Of a stretch of DNA of 64,000 nt, positions 45,016 to 53,705 are shown one piece after another. Position 1 is the first letter of the stretch, and every line of letters begins with the position of its first letter. The notes beneath the pieces were generated by a model. The model was not told where the DNA came from. It did no database searches and saw nothing but the letters and a program-made list of their open reading frames with translations. Origin of the DNA: Aquabacterium sp. A3. Its GTDB lineage: Bacteria > Pseudomonadota > Gammaproteobacteria > Burkholderiales > Burkholderiaceae_C. The DNA lies in contig NZ_JBBPEV010000002.1 in NCBI RefSeq assembly GCF_038069945.1, forward strand, positions 124,001 through 188,000, given 5' to 3'. The translations under genes and the position numbers were made by a program.

Positions 45016-46734
45016 ATGAGCATATTTGGTCCTTGCATGAACATGGTGGCCTGGCGCAGGCCCTCGCTGATGCTTTGGTGGCTGGCGTGCCTGCTGACGC
45101 TGTCCAGTGGTCTGGCGCAGGCGCAGTTGTTCAAGTTGCCGCAACCCGAGTTCTTGCCGGCCGAACAGGCGTTTCAGGTGCAGGTGCGGGCCACCGGCCC
45201 CCGGGCCCTGGCGGTGGATTTCCGCCTGGCGCCTGGCGTCTACCTGTACCGCGAGCAAACCGCCGGCCGCCTGCAGTGGCCCGGACAGGGCGAGCAGCCC
45301 CTGAACTGGGACCTGCCCCCCGGCGAGGCCAAGCACGACCCCACCTTCAACAAGGTGATGGAGGTGTACCACCGTGACGTGATGGGGGGGCTGACGCTGC
45401 CGCCCGGCCTGCCTGCCGAGGCGCGGCTGCTGATCACCTACCAGGGCTGTGCCGATGCCGGCCTGTGCTACCCGCCGCAGACGCGGGCCTTCCAGCTCCG
45501 CATGGATGGCCAGGGCGCGCTGCTGTCCATCCAGCCGGTGGCCGATGGTGATCCGTCGCTGAACCTGGATGGCAACGACCCCTCGCCGGGGCTGGCCGCT
45601 GTGCCCGGGCAGGCCTCGGGTGATGCGGTCACGCGGGCGCTGGCCTCCGGGCAGTGGTGGGTGGTGATCTCGGCGTTCCTGGTGGCCGGTGTGCTCTTGT
45701 CGCTCACACCATGCGTGCTGCCCATGGTGCCCATCCTGTCGTCCATCATCCTGGGGCAGCAGGCGCCCGTGGGGCGCGGGCGAGGCTTTTTGCTGGCGCT
45801 GAGCTACTCGCAAGGCATGGCCCTGGTCTACACGGCCCTGGGCGTGGCGGCCGGGCTGGTGGGGCAGGGGCTGGCCGCCTACCTGCAACACCCCTGGATC
45901 GTGCTGACCATGACGGGCCTGATGGTGCTGCTGGCGCTGTCGATGTTCGGTCTGTACGAACTGCGCCTGCCGGTGGCGCTGCAGACCTGGTTGGGCGAAG
46001 GCGCCAACCGCCTGCCGGGGGGGCGCTTTGTCAGCGTGTTCGTGATGGGCGCGGTGTCTGCCCTGGTGGTGAGCCCCTGCGTGTCGGCACCGCTGGCCGG
46101 CGCGCTGCTGTACATCAGCCAGTCGCGGGATGTGGTCCTGGGTGGTGGCGCCTTGTATGCGCTGGCCTGGGGCATGAGCGTGCCCTTGCTGCTGGTGGGC
46201 TTGTCGGCTGGCGCCTTGCTGCCGCGGGCCGGTGCCTGGATGACGGCCGTCAAGGTGCTGTTTGGCGTGTTGATGCTGGGCGTGGCCGTGTGGTTCAGCC
46301 GACCGGCCTGGCCTTATGTGCAAACGCAATGGCTGGGCATGGAGGCCTCGGCCCCCGCCCACCGCAGTGTGCTGCCCTTCCAGGTGGTGCGCACCGAGGC
46401 CGAGCTGGACGCCGCGCTGAGCCAGGCCGCCGCGCAAGGGCGCCCGGTCATGCTCGACTTCTATGCCGACTGGTGCACCGCCTGCATCGAGATGGAGGTG
46501 CGCACCTTCGCCGACCCGCAGGTGCAGGCCCGTCTGCGCGGCGCGGTGCTGTTGCAGGCCGACGTCACCCGCAACAGCCGTGACGACCGTGCCTTGCTCA
46601 AGCGCTTTGACCTCTTCGGCCCGCCGGGCGTGATCTTCTTCAATGCCCAGGGGCAAGAGCAGGGCGCGTTGCGCGTGATCGGCTTTGCCAACGCCAGCGA
46701 TTTCCTGGCCGTGTTGGACCAGGCAGGTTTGTGA
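45016..46734 (+). CDS. dsbD: Thiol:disulphide interchange protein
   Basis: This 572-aa inner-membrane protein passes electrons from cytosolic thioredoxin to periplasmic partners. All six cysteines are present: CADAGLC (C145/C151, N-terminal domain), the membrane-domain pair in LTPCVLPM and SPCVSAPLAG, and WCTAC (C487/C490, C-terminal thioredoxin domain). The signal peptide follows MVAWRRPSLMLWWL. Starting at 45016 or at the Met at 45037 gives the same mature protein. The 3' end contains the rnpB promoter. Confidence 0.95.
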   Translation: MSIFGPCMNMVAWRRPSLMLWWLACLLTLSSGLAQAQLFKLPQPEFLPAEQAFQVQVRATGPRALAVDFRLAPGVYLYREQTAGRLQWPGQGEQPLNWDLPPGEAKHDPTFNKVMEVYHRDVMGGLTLPPGLPAEARLLITYQGCADAGLCYPPQTRAFQLRMDGQGALLSIQPVADGDPSLNLDGNDPSPGLAAVPGQASGDAVTRALASGQWWVVISAFLVAGVLLSLTPCVLPMVPILSSIILGQQAPVGRGRGFLLALSYSQGMALVYTALGVAAGLVGQGLAAYLQHPWIVLTMTGLMVLLALSMFGLYELRLPVALQTWLGEGANRLPGGRFVSVFVMGAVSALVVSPCVSAPLAGALLYISQSRDVVLGGGALYALAWGMSVPLLLVGLSAGALLPRAGAWMTAVKVLFGVLMLGVAVWFSRPAWPYVQTQWLGMEASAPAHRSVLPFQVVRTEAELDAALSQAAAQGRPVMLDFYADWCTACIEMEVRTFADPQVQARLRGAVLLQADVTRNSRDDRALLKRFDLFGPPGVIFFNAQGQEQGALRVIGFANASDFLAVLDQAGL

Positions 46735-46743
46735 AGCGATAAT
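46714..46743 (+). promoter_or_regulatory. rnpB promoter inside the dsbD 3' end
   Basis: TTGGAC (46714-46719), an 18-base spacer and GATAAT (46738-46743) precede the inferred RNA start at about 46750. The -35 box lies within the last codons of dsbD and the -10 straddles the region after its stop. Confidence 0.75.
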
Positions 46744-46749
46744 GCGGGC

Positions 46750-47107
46750 GTGAAGTCAGCCAGACCGCCGCTGGTGCAAGGCCCGAAAGGGCGCACTGGA
46801 GGAAGGTCCGGACTGCACAGGGCAGCGTAGGAGGTAACACCTCTCCACCGCGAGGTGAGGATCAGAGCAACAGAGACGAGCCGGTTAAGTTCGGGTGAAA
46901 CGGGCAATCTCTACGCGCAGCAACACCAAATAGGCACACGCTGAACGGCATGGTCATGCCGTGTCGTTCTACCCCTGGCCCGGGGACTGTGTGCGGGTAG
47001 GTGGCACCGAGCCGCTCTGGCGACAGGCGGCCCAGAGGAATGGCGGTCACGGTCTCGCGCCGCAAGGCGAGGGGCTGCACAGAATCCGGCCTATCGGCTG
47101 ACTTCAC
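46750..47107 (+). ncRNA. rnpB: RNase P RNA, bacterial class A
   Basis: This is the catalytic RNA that matures tRNA 5' ends. The 5' GTGAAGTCAGCC (46750-46761) pairs perfectly with the 3' GGCTGACTTCAC (47096-47107) as helix P1. Conserved core elements are present: GGAGGAAGGTCCGGACT near 46798-46815, the AGAGCAACAGAGACGAGCCG region, GGGTGAAACGG, and the 3' ACAGAATCCGGCCTATCGG. Length about 358 nt is usual for betaproteobacteria. Confidence 0.96.
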
Positions 47108-47170
47108 ACTTTTGATGGGTGCCGCTCAAGCCGCTCAAGTTTTTCGCATCGTGGCCGAAATCACGGTCTG

Positions 47171-48262
47171 ATGCGGAGACCCGAGATGCCTGATTGTTGC
47201 CTCCCGAAGTATGCTGGCGCCCGCCTGCTGGGCGCGCCCCTGGTGTTGTGCTGCGCCCTGGTGGCCGTGCCGGCCCTGGCGTCTGAGCCCACCCATGCTG
47301 CCCATGGCGCAACGTCGGCGGCCTCACACGAGCCCGTGCCATCGCACACCAAGGTGGTGGTGTCGCCGGCCACGGCCGCAGACACCGCCGCGCCCGTGCC
47401 TGCGGCCGAGGGCGGCAAGCCCGCCGTGAGCATGTCCGAGTTGCGAGACATGATCGAGAACAAGATTTCGCAGGTGCGCGCTCAGCGCGACGTGCCGCCG
47501 GTCTTGCAGGTCAAGGCGCGCAGCGCGCCGTCGCGCAATGCGGGCAAGCGCGCGGCCCACGGGGCGGACGAGCACGCGGCCCAGGGCCATGCCCACTGGG
47601 CCTACCAGGGCGAGAACGGGCCGGCCCACTGGCACACCCTCAATCCTGAATTCAAGCAGTGTGGTCTGGGCCAGCGCCAAAGCCCCATCGACATCCGGGA
47701 CGGCATCCCGGTGCAGCTCGACCCCATCCAGTTCGAGTACCGCCCGTCCACCTTCAAGGTGATCGACAACGGCCACACCGTGCAGGTGAACATGGCCTCG
47801 GGCAACCGCATCCGTGTCAATGCACGCACCTACGACCTGGTGCAGTTTCACTTCCACCGCCCCAGCGAAGAGCGCCTGAACGGCCGCCAGTTCGACATGG
47901 TGGCCCACCTGGTGCACAAGGACCACGAGGGCAAACTGGCCGTGATCGCCGTGCTGCTGGAGGCGGGCTCTGGCCACCCGGTGGTGCAGCAGATCTGGAA
48001 CGATCTGCCGCTGGAGAAAAACACCGAGCAAGCCGGTCTGCAGCCGCTGGACCTGCTGCAGTTGTTGCCAGAAGACCGCCGCTACGTGACCTACATGGGC
48101 TCTTTGACCACGCCGCCATGCTCCGAGGGCGTGTTGTGGATGGTGATGAAACAGCCGGTGCAGTTGTCGCACCAGCAGATCGCCATCTTTTCGCGGCTGT
48201 ACCCCATGAACGCGCGGCCGATCCAGTCTGACCATGCCCGTTTGATCAAGGACGGGCAATGA
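47171..48262 (+). CDS. Alpha-type carbonic anhydrase, periplasmic, with long N-terminal extension
   Basis: This 363-aa protein hydrates carbon dioxide in the periplasm. Zinc ligands are H227 and H229 (LVQFHFHRPSEE) and H246 (MVAHLVHKDH). GSLTTPPCSEGVLWMV is the active-site wall. After a signal peptide (PLVLCCALVAVPALAS) there are about 110 residues of Ala/Pro/His-rich linker with a possible short helix (SELRDMIENKISQVRAQ) before HWAYQGENGPAHW. That extension is longer than in typical ~250-aa enzymes. It may start at the Met at 47186. It converges on ruvC with a 3-base gap. Confidence 0.92.
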   Translation: MRRPEMPDCCLPKYAGARLLGAPLVLCCALVAVPALASEPTHAAHGATSAASHEPVPSHTKVVVSPATAADTAAPVPAAEGGKPAVSMSELRDMIENKISQVRAQRDVPPVLQVKARSAPSRNAGKRAAHGADEHAAQGHAHWAYQGENGPAHWHTLNPEFKQCGLGQRQSPIDIRDGIPVQLDPIQFEYRPSTFKVIDNGHTVQVNMASGNRIRVNARTYDLVQFHFHRPSEERLNGRQFDMVAHLVHKDHEGKLAVIAVLLEAGSGHPVVQQIWNDLPLEKNTEQAGLQPLDLLQLLPEDRRYVTYMGSLTTPPCSEGVLWMVMKQPVQLSHQQIAIFSRLYPMNARPIQSDHARLIKDGQ

Positions 48263-48265
48263 GGC

Positions 48266-48820
48266 TCAGTACACCCGCCCGCCCTTGATCTGCGCGTGGG
48301 TGCGACGGCTCAGGGCCGTGGCCTTGGCCATTTGTGCCATCGCGTGGCCCGCATGGGCGTGGCAGATCGCCAGCCCCAGGGCGTCTGAGGCGTCGTTGTT
48401 GGGCTCGCGCGGCAAGTTCAGCAAGCGCATGACCATGTGCCGGATCTGGGCCTTGGCCGCATGACCATGGCCCACCACCGCCTTTTTCATCTGCAGCGCG
48501 GTGTACTCGCTGACGCTGGGCGCCGTGGGCAGGCACATCAGACCGGCGATCGCCGCCCCTCGGGCTTGCCCCAGCAGCAGGGTGGACTGCGGGTTGACGT
48601 TGACGAAGACGATCTCGACCGAGGCCTCGTGGGGCTCGTAACGCGCCACGACCTCGCGCACGCCCTCGAAGATGAGCTTGAGCCGCGTGGGCAGGTCGCC
48701 CTGGGCGGCCTCTTTGGTCTTGATGGTGCCGCTGGCGATGTAGTGCAGCCGCGGCCCATCGGATTCGATGAGGCCGAAGCCGGTGGTCTGCAGACCGGGG
48801 TCGATGCCAAGGATGCGCAT
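48266..48820 (-). CDS. ruvC: Holliday junction resolvase
   Basis: This 184-aa RuvC cuts Holliday junctions with RuvAB. The acidic catalytic set is D7 (LGIDPGL), E69 ([12 protein letters not shown]), D143 and D146 ([11 protein letters not shown]), matching E. coli D7, E66, D138, D141. The start at 48820 gives the canonical [10 protein letters not shown]-terminus; upstream Met codons would add non-conserved residues. ruvA and ruvB are not adjacent here. Confidence 0.96.
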   Translation of the reverse strand: MRILGIDPGLQTTGFGLIESDGPRLHYIASGTIKTKEAAQGDLPTRLKLIFEGVREVVARYEPHEASVEIVFVNVNPQSTLLLGQARGAAIAGLMCLPTAPSVSEYTALQMKKAVVGHGHAAKAQIRHMVMRLLNLPREPNNDASDALGLAICHAHAGHAMAQMAKATALSRRTHAQIKGGRVY

Positions 48821-48855
48821 GCGTGCAAGCATAGCCCCGGATGCACCACGATCGC

Positions 48856-50094
48856 TCAGCGCTTCAGTGCCGAGGCCTGTGCACAGGCCCGCCATCCGCC
48901 GGCTTCGAAGTCCTTCTTGGAGCACTTCCACACCTCCGGGTAGTACGCTTTCATCACCTCCCGGGCGCCCGCCTGTCCGCCGTGATCCGGCACGTTCTGG
49001 ATGGCCTCGGCAAAGTCATGGGGCAGCATGTTGCGCACGATGATCTGTTTCTTGATGGCCGGCAACAGGGTTGACATCGCCAGCCATGACACCCCGTGGT
49101 CTGCGTTGGCATTCTTGGGTCGGCTCCATTGGCTGCTGGTCACGAAGGTGTAGTAGCCCTCGTCGTCGGTGACCATCTGGTGGTCAAACAGGCAGTCCTC
49201 CACCACGAACGGGGCCATTGACCAGTTGTTGCAGATGGACCAGTAGCGAACATCCATGTTCGGGTTGGGCCACACCACGGGGTGGGTGGCCGAGGCGCCT
49301 GTGGGGGTTCGGGGCAGTTTCCCCCGAACCACGATCACGTCCTTCCAGGTGACCTCCTGGCGCGTCGACACGTAGTCGTTGTCGACGTTGGGGAACATGC
49401 CGCCGCCGGATCCGCCATAGGGCTCGAACGCATACGTGTCGGGGCACGGGGCGTTGGAGCACACCTGTCCCATGCCGATGAACTTGCTGAGCTGGGGTGA
49501 TTTCTCAGGGGGCATGGGCAATGCATTGGGCATGCCTGGCACGGCATTGGGCGTGACGACGACCGTGAAGGTTCCTCCGGCCGGGGCCTGAGTTTTCCAG
49601 GGGTTCTTGCTGCCCGGATGGGGTTTGATGAGGTAATCGGCCAGTGCGGATTTCACGCCGTTGGCTTCGAACGACGCGCCGGTGCCGTCATAGGTATTGA
49701 ACGACATGTAGCGGGCGTCCGGAAACTCGCCGTCCACCTGGATGGTCATGGCCGGATCGATGATGAATGGTGCCACCCAATAGGTGGCCCCGGTGTCGGG
49801 GTAGGCCACATTGAGGCCATTTTGGCCGGCCACGATCACGGGCCAGGCGCAGCGGGAGGCCGTCTTCGTCACCATGTCCTGCAGCAGGCCTTTGACTGGG
49901 TTGGCGCACGGCGCCAGCGTTTTGGATGGGCGGCCGTCGTTGTAACGCAGCGTGAGGGTGGGCAGTTTGACCTCTTGGGGCGACGTGCTGGGCAGGTAGA
50001 CGCGGTAGATCAGGAACCCGGGTGAGGCGCTCATGGCTGCAGCGGGCAGCGCGGCCACCAGGGCGGCGGCCAGCCATCTCTTGACGTACTTCAT
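48856..50094 (-). CDS. Secreted hypothetical protein
   Basis: This 412-aa protein has a clear signal peptide ([19 protein letters not shown]). The mature part is rich in aromatic residues and Pro and contains the blocks [33 protein letters not shown] and [12 protein letters not shown]. The Cys pattern ([34 protein letters not shown]) suggests disulphides. The [11 protein letters not shown] and RYWSICN blocks are reminiscent of DUF1214/DUF1254-like secreted proteins, but I cannot assign a family or function. It is divergent from the two-component genes. Confidence 0.78.
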   Translation of the reverse strand: MKYVKRWLAAALVAALPAAAMSASPGFLIYRVYLPSTSPQEVKLPTLTLRYNDGRPSKTLAPCANPVKGLLQDMVTKTASRCAWPVIVAGQNGLNVAYPDTGATYWVAPFIIDPAMTIQVDGEFPDARYMSFNTYDGTGASFEANGVKSALADYLIKPHPGSKNPWKTQAPAGGTFTVVVTPNAVPGMPNALPMPPEKSPQLSKFIGMGQVCSNAPCPDTYAFEPYGGSGGGMFPNVDNDYVSTRQEVTWKDVIVVRGKLPRTPTGASATHPVVWPNPNMDVRYWSICNNWSMAPFVVEDCLFDHQMVTDDEGYYTFVTSSQWSRPKNANADHGVSWLAMSTLLPAIKKQIIVRNMLPHDFAEAIQNVPDHGGQAGAREVMKAYYPEVWKCSKKDFEAGGWRACAQASALKR

Positions 50095-50235
50095 GAATTT
50101 CTCCTTCAGCCGATTGATATGGGGTTTTAATTAAAGCCTTCCTCGTTTATTTCATGGACTACAAAGCAATACGTAATATGACGATCCTGTCGCAATTGCA
50201 TATTGAGGCGTGGTTTTCTGGGGGTAACCAGTAGA

Positions 50236-50964
50236 ATGGCGCCGGCCATGCATGCCTCACCGCTCATACTCATCGTGGACGACGACACCGAGTTGTCGGC
50301 TTTGCTGTGCCAGCTTTTGAAAAAAGAAGGCTGGCTGGTGCGTGGTGCCCTGACCCTTGGCGAGGGCGCGCAGATGATCGTCAAGCTCCAGCCCGATGTG
50401 GTGCTGCTGGACGTGATGCTGCCGGACGGCAATGGCTTTGAGGCCTGCATGGATTGGCGCGCCAGGTTTCCTTCCCTGGGTCTGATCATGCTCACGGCCC
50501 GTGGCGAGCCGCTGGACCGCGTCCTGGGGCTGGAGGTGGGGGCTGACGACCACCTGGCCAAGCCGTTTGAGCCGCGAGAGTTGGTGGCCCGGATTCGGGC
50601 CCTGTTGCGCCGCCAGGCGCCCAGTCGGCTGGAGACGCCGGTGTTGCACTTCAACGGCCTGAGCATTCACCTGCTCAAGCGCGAGGTGCGGGTGGGCTCG
50701 GATCAGCACGCCGAGCAGCCCGTCACCTTGACCAGCGTCGAGTTCAAATTGCTGCTGGCCCTGGCCCGTTCGGCCGGGCAGGCCCTGACGCGCGAGCAAC
50801 TGTGCGAGGCGGTTCAGTTGGGCAGCTACCGGCCGCAGGAGCGCACGGTGGATGTGCAGGTGGCGCGCTTGCGTCGCAAACTGCGCGCCGCCGCGCCAGG
50901 GCGGGACTGGATCAAGACCCTGCGGGGCGAGGGCTATGTCTTTGTGGCCGGAGGCGGGGGGTGA
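50236..50964 (+). CDS. Two-component response regulator, OmpR family
   Basis: This 242-aa regulator has a receiver domain with acidic pocket D15-D17, phospho-acceptor D59 (VVLLDVMLPDG) and K109 (DDHLAKPFEP). It has a C-terminal winged helix (TSVEFKLLLALARSAGQALTREQL; DVQVARLRRKL). The start is either the ATG at 50236 or the one four codons on. The kinase follows directly and shares the GTGA junction region. Targets are unknown. Confidence 0.94.
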   Translation: MAPAMHASPLILIVDDDTELSALLCQLLKKEGWLVRGALTLGEGAQMIVKLQPDVVLLDVMLPDGNGFEACMDWRARFPSLGLIMLTARGEPLDRVLGLEVGADDHLAKPFEPRELVARIRALLRRQAPSRLETPVLHFNGLSIHLLKREVRVGSDQHAEQPVTLTSVEFKLLLALARSAGQALTREQLCEAVQLGSYRPQERTVDVQVARLRRKLRAAAPGRDWIKTLRGEGYVFVAGGGG

Positions 50965-50993
50965 GGCCCGCCGGTGGCCGTGGCGGTCGCGGC

Positions 50994-52346
50994 ATGAGCC
51001 TCTTTGCGCGCATGCTGTGGCTTCAGGCCTTGCTGGCCACCGTGGTGTCGGTGGTGGCCGTCTCGTTTTATTACGTCGAGAGAAACAAGACCGTGGCCAA
51101 GATCCTGGCCGGGCAGTGGGCCGGTGCGCTGCAGACCGCCGTCGCCCACCCGGGGCAGGCCCTGCCGCCAGGCGTTCATGCCGTGCGTTCGCAGCCGCCG
51201 CCCGCCGCCATGCAGGCCAGTGCCTTGTGGCCCCAGGTCCGTGCGCTGAAAGACGCGCTGGCCCGTCAGGGCCTCGCTGTCCGGCGTGTGGCCTTTGAGG
51301 TGCCTGAAACACCTGAAGCCACCGATGGCGAGCCCATCGTCTGGCTGGAAATCCAGGCGCCAGGCCAGCCCGCCCCGCAGTGGTGGGCGGTGCGGGGGCC
51401 CTTGTTCGAGCTGAGCAACCTGTACTTCATCGGGATCACCCTGGGCGTGTCGGCGGTGCTGGTGCTGGCCTTGTCGTGGGCCACGTCACGGCATCTGTCG
51501 CAGCCGCTGGCCCGCCTGCGCCAGCGCATCCAGGAAGGCCGCCCCGAGGCCGAGCATGAGCAGCGGGCGCCGCGCGCGCCCGAGGTGGCCGACATTGCGC
51601 AGGCCTACGATGAACTGCTGGCCCGGGTCGAGCAGCAGCGCAAAGACAGAAGCCTGATGTTGGTGGGCATCTCCCATGACCTGCGATCGCCCCTGAGTCG
51701 CATCCGGCTGGCCGCCGAGTTGCTGCCGCCTGACGAGGGCGCGGTCACCCTGCGTCAATCCATCATCCGCAACACCCAGGTGGCCGATGCACTGATCGAG
51801 AGCTTCATGGACGTGGTGCGGGCGGGCCATCTGCCCGTGGATGAGACGGTGGACGTGGCTGAGCAGGCCCGGCAGGTGGCTGCCGATGTTCAAAGCGATG
51901 ACCGCGTGTTGACGGTGGAGGCGCCCAGGCAGGCGCTTCAGGCGGGCAGCAACGCTTACCTGGTGCGCCGCCTGCTGTACAACCTGGTCGACAACGCATT
52001 CAAGCATGGCCGGCCTCCGGTGACGCTGACCGTGCGGGACCATGAGGCACAGGGCCTCTGGATCGAGGTGACGGATGCGGGCGAGGGCATTGCCGCCCAT
52101 CAGCGCGAGGCCGTCTTGCAGGCATTTGCGCGGGGCGATGGCAGCCGAAGCACCGCCGGCAGCGGTTTGGGGCTGACCGTTGTGCAGCAGGTGCTCGATC
52201 GCGTGGGCGGCGCCTTGTCGTTTGACGGACAGCCGGGGCGCTGGGTGGTGCGGGTTCTGCTGCACCACAAGCACCCTGAGCCCCTCAGTGGGGCGCCTTC
52301 AACGCCTGCGCCAACAGCGGCCACAAGGCCTGGTGAGAGCTCCTGA
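50994..52346 (+). CDS. Two-component sensor histidine kinase, EnvZ-like
   Basis: This 450-aa inner-membrane kinase has TM1 (about 5-27), a short periplasmic sensor domain of about 115 residues, TM2 (about 143-163), HAMP, H-box GISHDLRSPLSR (H228), N-box YNLVDNAFKHG, and G-boxes DAGEGI and GSGLGL. A GTG at 50961 overlapping the regulator stop would add 11 residues and is an alternative start. Its last 62 bases overlap the convergent hydrolase gene. Confidence 0.92.
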   Translation: MSLFARMLWLQALLATVVSVVAVSFYYVERNKTVAKILAGQWAGALQTAVAHPGQALPPGVHAVRSQPPPAAMQASALWPQVRALKDALARQGLAVRRVAFEVPETPEATDGEPIVWLEIQAPGQPAPQWWAVRGPLFELSNLYFIGITLGVSAVLVLALSWATSRHLSQPLARLRQRIQEGRPEAEHEQRAPRAPEVADIAQAYDELLARVEQQRKDRSLMLVGISHDLRSPLSRIRLAAELLPPDEGAVTLRQSIIRNTQVADALIESFMDVVRAGHLPVDETVDVAEQARQVAADVQSDDRVLTVEAPRQALQAGSNAYLVRRLLYNLVDNAFKHGRPPVTLTVRDHEAQGLWIEVTDAGEGIAAHQREAVLQAFARGDGSRSTAGSGLGLTVVQQVLDRVGGALSFDGQPGRWVVRVLLHHKHPEPLSGAPSTPAPTAATRPGESS

Positions 52347-53151
52347 ACCAGTCGATGTGGCCGATGCGCTTGAGGCCATGGTCACGCGGTGCGATGTGGT
52401 GCACCTGTTTGATGGCGGCAGGAAAGGTGCGCAACAGGTCGGCCACGGTGGTGGGGGTGGCGATGTCGTCGTCGGTGGCGTGGAACACCGTGATGGGCAT
52501 GTGCACCTGGGCGTGGAAGTCATGGTGGGCTTGCCCTTTGACGGCGTTGGTGGCGTAGCCGCCCGCAGCGCACCATTGACCCCACTGCGTGCCCACGGTG
52601 GCGGGCAGGTTCTCGCCCAGGCCCAGCAGGGCGGTGGGCGCGTAGCCTTTGAGTCGAACCCCCAGGGGAATCGCCACGCGCAGCCCGAAATGGGCCTTCA
52701 CGCGAAAACCCAGGCGCATGCCCCGAAACCAGCCCGAAGAGGTGGCCACGCCCACCACGCGGCTGATGCGGTGGTGGTTGGGCAGCAGGCCCATCATCTG
52801 CCCGCCCGCGCTGTGGCCGATCAGGGCCACCTGGGCCTGACCCGTGCGTTGCAGCAGCCAGTTCAGCGCCGCCACCTGATCTTGCTGGCCCCATTCGGGC
52901 AGCGTGGCGCGGCAGTCTTGCAGCCGGCCCTTCAAGGACAGGCCCACGCCTCGGTAGTCGAACACCAGCACGTCATGCCCCTGTTCGGCCAGCCAGGCGG
53001 CAAAGCGCATGTAGAACTGTTGCTTCACGCCCGTGGCAGGGCACAAGAGCACCGCTTGCTCGGTGGCGGCCTGGAGGCCCGCATGCGCGGGTAGAAAGTG
53101 GCCGGACAGTGGGGTGCCATCCTGGCAGGTGATGGTGACGGATTCGGTCAT
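52285..53151 (-). CDS. Alpha/beta hydrolase (COG4757-like), third paralogue
   Basis: This 288-aa serine hydrolase has nucleophile elbow GHSAGG (about 114-119), VLVFDYRGVGLS and PATGVKQQFYMRFAAWLAEQG. This is the same architecture as the tandem pair at 23268-25009. GHIDWFRSS near the end carries the probable catalytic His. The start at 53151 is 1 base after the MarR stop, so the pair is an operon under MarR control. Its 3' end overlaps the histidine kinase gene on the other strand. Confidence 0.87.
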   Translation of the reverse strand: MTESVTITCQDGTPLSGHFLPAHAGLQAATEQAVLLCPATGVKQQFYMRFAAWLAEQGHDVLVFDYRGVGLSLKGRLQDCRATLPEWGQQDQVAALNWLLQRTGQAQVALIGHSAGGQMMGLLPNHHRISRVVGVATSSGWFRGMRLGFRVKAHFGLRVAIPLGVRLKGYAPTALLGLGENLPATVGTQWGQWCAAGGYATNAVKGQAHHDFHAQVHMPITVFHATDDDIATPTTVADLLRTFPAAIKQVHHIAPRDHGLKRIGHIDWFRSSHQALWPLLAQALKAPH

Positions 53152-53152
53152 G

Positions 53153-53608
53153 TCAGGCGCTTTCGTGGGAAGAGGCGTCGATGCCTTGCACGTGGCTGAG
53201 CCAGCGTGCAACGACCGTCAATTCCTCATCGGTGAAGCCCTCCGTCAGGCGGGCGTTGATGCGGGTGGTGGCCTGTTTGAGCATCGGCAGGAGGTGCTGC
53301 CCCGCAGGGCGCAACCACACGCGCTGGGTGCGGCCGTCGTGCGGGCAGGGGTGCCGAGCCACCCAGTCCAAGGCTTCCATGCGCTGGACGAGTCCCGACA
53401 CCGCCGAGGGCGCCAGGTCCAGCGTTTGTGCCAGCTCGCCCATGGTGGCGCCATCCGACTGGCCCAGGGCAAAGATCACCCCGCTCTGCGCAGGGGTGGG
53501 CATGACCTGCCCCTGCCGGCCGGCCGCTTCGGTTTGCTGGGCGATCCATTGCTGCAGGTGGCGCTGGGCGCTGTTGAGCAGGAAGATCAATCTCGGTTTG
53601 CTTCGCAC
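53153..53608 (-). CDS. MarR-family regulator
   Basis: This 151-aa winged-helix regulator has a recognition region LAQTLDLAPSAVSGLVQRMEALDWVARHPCPHDGRTQRVW (about 60-100). The apparent start is GTG at 53608 with no clear ribosome site, and it sits within an 11-bp inverted repeat (53606-53640). A leaderless or alternative start is possible. It probably represses itself and the downstream hydrolase, releasing on a small aromatic or acyl ligand (family knowledge). Confidence 0.9.
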   Translation of the reverse strand: MRSKPRLIFLLNSAQRHLQQWIAQQTEAAGRQGQVMPTPAQSGVIFALGQSDGATMGELAQTLDLAPSAVSGLVQRMEALDWVARHPCPHDGRTQRVWLRPAGQHLLPMLKQATTRINARLTEGFTDEELTVVARWLSHVQGIDASSHESA

Positions 53609-53640
53609 GCGAAATAGCTTAGCGCATTTTATTTCGCGTG
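53606..53640 (-). promoter_or_regulatory. MarR operator (inverted repeat)
   Basis: CACGCGAAATA (53606-53616) and TATTTCGCGTG (53630-53640) are perfect reverse complements separated by 13 bases. One arm covers the proposed start codon of marR. It is well placed for autorepression. Confidence 0.8.
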
Positions 53641-53657
53641 TGAAGTAAATGGGCGTG

Positions 53658-53680
53658 AAAAAGGCTCCCGCAGGAGCCTT
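53658..53680 (-). terminator. Rho-independent terminator after purH
   Basis: On the minus strand AAGGCTCCTGCGGGAGCCTTTTTC forms an 8-bp GC-rich stem with a tight loop, then T residues. It lies 26 bases after the purH stop. Confidence 0.88.
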
Positions 53681-53705
53681 CTGTCAGCGGCGCACCGATC
53701 TGCGA

